DNA of 64,000 nucleotides from Halorientalis litorea (GTDB lineage Archaea; Halobacteriota; Halobacteria; Halobacteriales; Haloarculaceae): NCBI RefSeq assembly GCF_023028225.1, contig NZ_CP095482.1, positions 868,001-932,000 of the forward strand. Direction: 5' to 3'. The translations under genes and the position numbers were made by a program. Below are positions 61,393-64,000 of this stretch, piece after piece; position 1 is the first letter of the stretch; every line of letters starts with the position of its first letter. The notes below the pieces were generated by a model. That model saw only the letters and a program-made list of their open reading frames with translations, was not told where the DNA came from and did no database searches.

Positions 61393-62031
61393 ATGAAGAC
61401 TGTCGACGACTTGGCGACCAGCGCGGCCGAACTGGCCGAGCAAGGACTCTCGAAGGGGGAGATAGCCGACGAGCTCAACGTCTCTCGGGAGACGGCGAGT
61501 TGGCTCGTCGAACACGACGACGCCGGGTCGGCGGTCGACACGCGACCGGACGCGGCGGGCGGCCCCGGCGACATCCACGTCGACTGGAGTACCGTGGGGC
61601 GGGACTCGACCCGACTCTGGCACGTCGGGGCCGCCATGGCCGACCTACTCGGTACCGAAGACACCACTGTGGACCTCACGGTGGGTATCGAGAAGGCGGG
61701 CGCGCCGCTGGCGACGGCCGTCGCCCGCGAACTCGACACGGACCTCGGCACATACACGCCACGCAAACACCAGTGGGACGACGACGACATGGCCGAGTTG
61801 GGCGGGTCGTTCTCGCGGAACTTCGCTGGTATCCGCGGCCGGGAGTGTTACGTCGTCGACGACACCATCACCAGCGGGACGACCATGACCGAGACCATCG
61901 AGGCCGTCCGCGGCGAGGGCGGGGAACCGGTCGCCTGTGTCGTCCTCGTGGACAAGCAGGGGACGGACGAGATAGCGGGCGTCCCCGTCCACTCGCTCGT
62001 CCAAGTCATCCGCGTCGGCGAGGACGGCTGA
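61393..62031 (+). CDS. gfcR: GfcR-type phosphoribosyltransferase-like transcriptional regulator
   Basis: A 212-residue protein. An N-terminal HTH (residues about 5-45: TSAAELAEQGLSKGEIADEL then VSRETASWLVE) is fused to a phosphoribosyltransferase domain with the PRPP loop ECYVVDDTITSGTTMTE. In Haloferax, GfcR activates glucose and fructose degradation genes, including pyruvate kinase. Here pyk, glk and glycerol genes lie within 16 kb, a plausible but unproved regulon. CATTACC 27 bp upstream suggests leaderless expression. Confidence 0.92.
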   Translation: MKTVDDLATSAAELAEQGLSKGEIADELNVSRETASWLVEHDDAGSAVDTRPDAAGGPGDIHVDWSTVGRDSTRLWHVGAAMADLLGTEDTTVDLTVGIEKAGAPLATAVARELDTDLGTYTPRKHQWDDDDMAELGGSFSRNFAGIRGRECYVVDDTITSGTTMTETIEAVRGEGGEPVACVVLVDKQGTDEIAGVPVHSLVQVIRVGEDG

Positions 62032-62101
62032 CCGCGGCGTTCGGCCTGTCCGTCCCCGGGGAGTATCTATTAGACAGAGGAGACACAAACGGGGGGAACG
62101 G

Positions 62102-63283
62102 ATGCGTGAGTCGGACAGCGGAACCGCCGTTCGGGTCCTCCACGTCGACGACGAGGCCGCCGTGGTCGAGTTGGCCGCGGAGTTGCTGGAACGCGAGAGC
62201 GACCGGCTCACAGTCAGCACCGAAACGGACCCCCGGAACGCCGTCGACTACGTGGCGCGTGAACCCGTCGACTGCGTCGTCAGCGACTACGACATGCCCG
62301 GGATGAACGGTGTCGAGTTTCTCCAAGCGGTCCGCGAGCGGAAGCCGGACCTCCCCTTCGTTCTCTACACCGGCAAGGGGAGCGAGGAGATAGCGAGCGA
62401 GGCCATCAGTGCCGGTGTGACGGACTACCTCCAGAAGGAGACCGGGACCGACCAGTACGCGATTCTGGCGAACCGCATCGAGAACGTCGTCGAGCAGCAC
62501 CGCTCGAAAGAGCAGTTGGCGCGGACCCGCCGTCGGCTCGAGACGCTCGTCTCGAACCTGCCGGGCATGGCCTACCGCTGTACGCCCGGTGACCCGTGGG
62601 CGATGTCGTTCGTCGGCGGCCGCGTCGAGGCGTTGACCGGCTACACCGCATCGGAACTCTCGGGCGGGACAGTCACGTTCGGCGAGGACCTCATCGTCGA
62701 CGAGGAGCGTGCCCGCCTGCGCGAGCGGGTCGAGACGGCCGTCGAGCGGGGAGACTCCTTCGAGGTCACGTATCCCATCGAGACGCGCGACGGGACGGAG
62801 AAGTACGTCTGGGAGCAGGGGACGCCGCTGTTCGAGGACGGCGAGCCAGTGGCACTCGAAGGCCTCATCGTCGACGTGACCGACCGGAAGTCCGACCAAG
62901 AGGAACTCGAACTGAAGAACCGCGCGCTCGACAGCGCGCCCGGCGGCGTCGTCATCACGGACCCGACGCGTGCGGACAACCCCATCGTCTACGCGAACGA
63001 CACGTTCTGTGAGATGACGGGCTACGCCGAGTCCGAGGTCCTCGGCCGGAACTGCCGCTTTCTCCAAGGGCCGGACACCGACCCCGAACTGGTCGCCGAG
63101 ATGCGCGCCGCTGTCGAGGCTGGCGAGTCGACGTCGGTCGTCCTCCGCAACTACCGCAAGGACGGGACCGAGTTCTGGAACAACGTGAGCATCAGTCCCG
63201 TCACCGACGAACTGGGAGCCGTCACCCACTTCGTCGGCTTCCAGCGGGACATCACGGCGTGGAAGAGCGGCGACGGGCAGTAA
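62102..63283 (+). CDS. Receiver-PAS-LOV response regulator
   Basis: A 393-residue sensor. The receiver domain (1-125; phospho-Asp in CVVSDYDMPGMNG) is followed by a PAS domain (about 145-265) and a second PAS domain whose signature GRNCRFLQG (about residue 317-325) is the flavin-binding LOV motif with the photoreactive Cys. NDTFCEMTGYAESEVL before it and FVGFQRDIT after it fit LOV. No kinase or DNA-binding output is present, so output is likely by protein interaction. Confidence 0.9.
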   Translation: MRESDSGTAVRVLHVDDEAAVVELAAELLERESDRLTVSTETDPRNAVDYVAREPVDCVVSDYDMPGMNGVEFLQAVRERKPDLPFVLYTGKGSEEIASEAISAGVTDYLQKETGTDQYAILANRIENVVEQHRSKEQLARTRRRLETLVSNLPGMAYRCTPGDPWAMSFVGGRVEALTGYTASELSGGTVTFGEDLIVDEERARLRERVETAVERGDSFEVTYPIETRDGTEKYVWEQGTPLFEDGEPVALEGLIVDVTDRKSDQEELELKNRALDSAPGGVVITDPTRADNPIVYANDTFCEMTGYAESEVLGRNCRFLQGPDTDPELVAEMRAAVEAGESTSVVLRNYRKDGTEFWNNVSISPVTDELGAVTHFVGFQRDITAWKSGDGQ

Positions 63284-63313
63284 TCGGCCTGCGTCGCCCG
63301 CGGAACCGCCGGG

Positions 63314-64000
63314 TTACAACAGGTCGTCGTACTCGTAGGTGTCGATGTCGACGCCCTCGCCAGTCACTTCCGCGATGACGAGACCGTTGCCCGACCCGGT
63401 GTCACGCTCGGCGGCGGCGTTGACCGCTTCCGCGGCCACCGTCGTCGCCTCCTCCATCGAGAGGTCGTCCTCGTAGAGACTCTCCAACGTCCCGTAGGCG
63501 ACGGTCAGCCCGGACCCGGTGACGGTGTAGTCGTCCTTCATGACGCCGCCGGCGGGGTCGATGCTGAACACGTGGCTCCCCTCCTCGTCGACCCCACCGA
63601 GGATGGGGTTGATGGCGAAGAAGGGGCCGCCGCGGGCGTAGTTCCCGGCGACTGTCGCCAGTGCCGAAATCGAGATGTCCTCGCCTCGGCGCGTCTCGTA
63701 GAGGTTGGCCTCCGCGCGGAGGTTCCGGATGAACGACTGGGCACCGCCGACGCTGCCCACGAGCGTCAGGGCCGCGTTCGGGTGGACCTGCTCGACCTTC
63801 TGGACGTTCTTGTTGGAGACGAAGCGGCCGCCGAGCGACGCGCGGCGGTCGGTGCCGACGACGACGCCGTTCTCCGTGGCGATGCCGACGGTTGTCGTCC
63901 CCGTCTTGTTGACCGTCTCCTCGTCTCGGTCGCTCGCCGGAATCGTCCCGAGTTCCGGTTCGTAAGGGTTCTGGAGGCCGTCCTCCAAGCTAGGCTGGGC
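63314..64000 (-). CDS. psmB: 20S proteasome beta subunit, start beyond right edge
   Basis: Catalytic subunit of the archaeal proteasome. About 228 residues are visible. Mature enzyme begins at the Thr of VNKTG/TTTVGIA after the propeptide; Asp and Lys of the active site lie in VVGTDRRASLGG (Asp) and VSNKNVQKV (Lys region). GSVGGAQSFIRNL and GSGLTVAYGTLE follow. The frame stays open to the edge, so the N-terminal propeptide is incomplete here; a TTG at 63986 is unlikely to be the true start. Confidence 0.93.
   Translation of the reverse strand, partial: AQPSLEDGLQNPYEPELGTIPASDRDEETVNKTGTTTVGIATENGVVVGTDRRASLGGRFVSNKNVQKVEQVHPNAALTLVGSVGGAQSFIRNLRAEANLYETRRGEDISISALATVAGNYARGGPFFAINPILGGVDEEGSHVFSIDPAGGVMKDDYTVTGSGLTVAYGTLESLYEDDLSMEEATTVAAEAVNAAAERDTGSGNGLVIAEVTGEGVDIDTYEYDDLL

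Overview
The window is a stretch of chromosome from a halophilic archaeon (class Halobacteria). Evidence: about two-thirds G+C with strong G/C at third codon positions, very acidic proteins, HMG-CoA reductase for isoprenoid lipids, SAMP1 (a ubiquitin-like modifier ending in VSGG), an archaeal GatD, a HalX-domain response regulator, a GfcR sugar regulator, and many leaderless genes with a TATA-like box (often TTTAAGC) about 27 bp before the start. Genes are tightly packed and usually alternate strand every one to three genes. I see no rRNA, tRNA, CRISPR, transposase or integrase; this reads as core chromosome, with one obvious decayed gene (a glutamate dehydrogenase tail) and one probable frameshifted mini-gene.

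Layout. 1-7300: NAD synthesis (nadB partial, nadA), hmgA, small conserved proteins, a cupin, two tandem lipoproteins and isocitrate dehydrogenase, which carries an in-frame 39-bp duplication in its active-site motif. 7460-14200: a secreted glycan-rich protein, methionine aminopeptidase, a HIT protein, a CDF metal exporter, a tRNA methylthiotransferase and a secreted PPC protein. 14190-20480: deoC, uridine phosphorylase, an HPP-UspA fusion, a K+ channel and SAMP1. 20460-31900: GNAT and GatD, membrane and secreted proteins, a Vms1-like hydrolase, the dgcN-dgcA pair (D-glutamate catabolism), a GCS2-like ligase and a MinD ATPase. 31990-41400: thrS, pspA, a HerA-like ATPase, UspA, P450, an SCP2 protein and the gdh remnant. 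41420-48570: a KaiC-like ATPase, NAD kinase, a HalX regulator, an HxlR regulator, pyruvate kinase and glucokinase. 48660-64000: glpK with a putative glycerol-associated membrane protein, an FAD monooxygenase with an epoxide-hydrolase-like enzyme, a phosphoesterase, the pnt transhydrogenase operon, a GlpA-like dehydrogenase, a virus-head-morphogenesis-like protein, a MoaD-like protein, gfcR, a LOV-domain response regulator and the proteasome beta subunit (5' end beyond the edge).

How the genes fit together. One theme is NAD(P): NadA/NadB make quinolinate for NAD, NadK makes NADP, Icd reduces it and PntAB exchanges reducing equivalents with NADH. A second is sugar and glycerol use: glucokinase, pyruvate kinase, GlpK, a GlpA-like enzyme and GfcR. 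A third is protein turnover: SAMP1, the proteasome beta subunit and the Vms1-like peptidyl-tRNA hydrolase. These groupings are inference from family function; the genes are not in shared operons except where stated.

The strongest unusual signals are the duplicated active-site motif in icd, the frameshifted gdh fragment, the G-run frameshift in a mini-gene before the P450, perfect inverted repeats at the promoters or starts of nadA, the K+ channel, the HxlR regulator and the KaiC-like gene, and a chromosomal protein resembling the C-terminal part of phage head-morphogenesis proteins. Functions were assigned by recognising motifs by eye; no database search was run.
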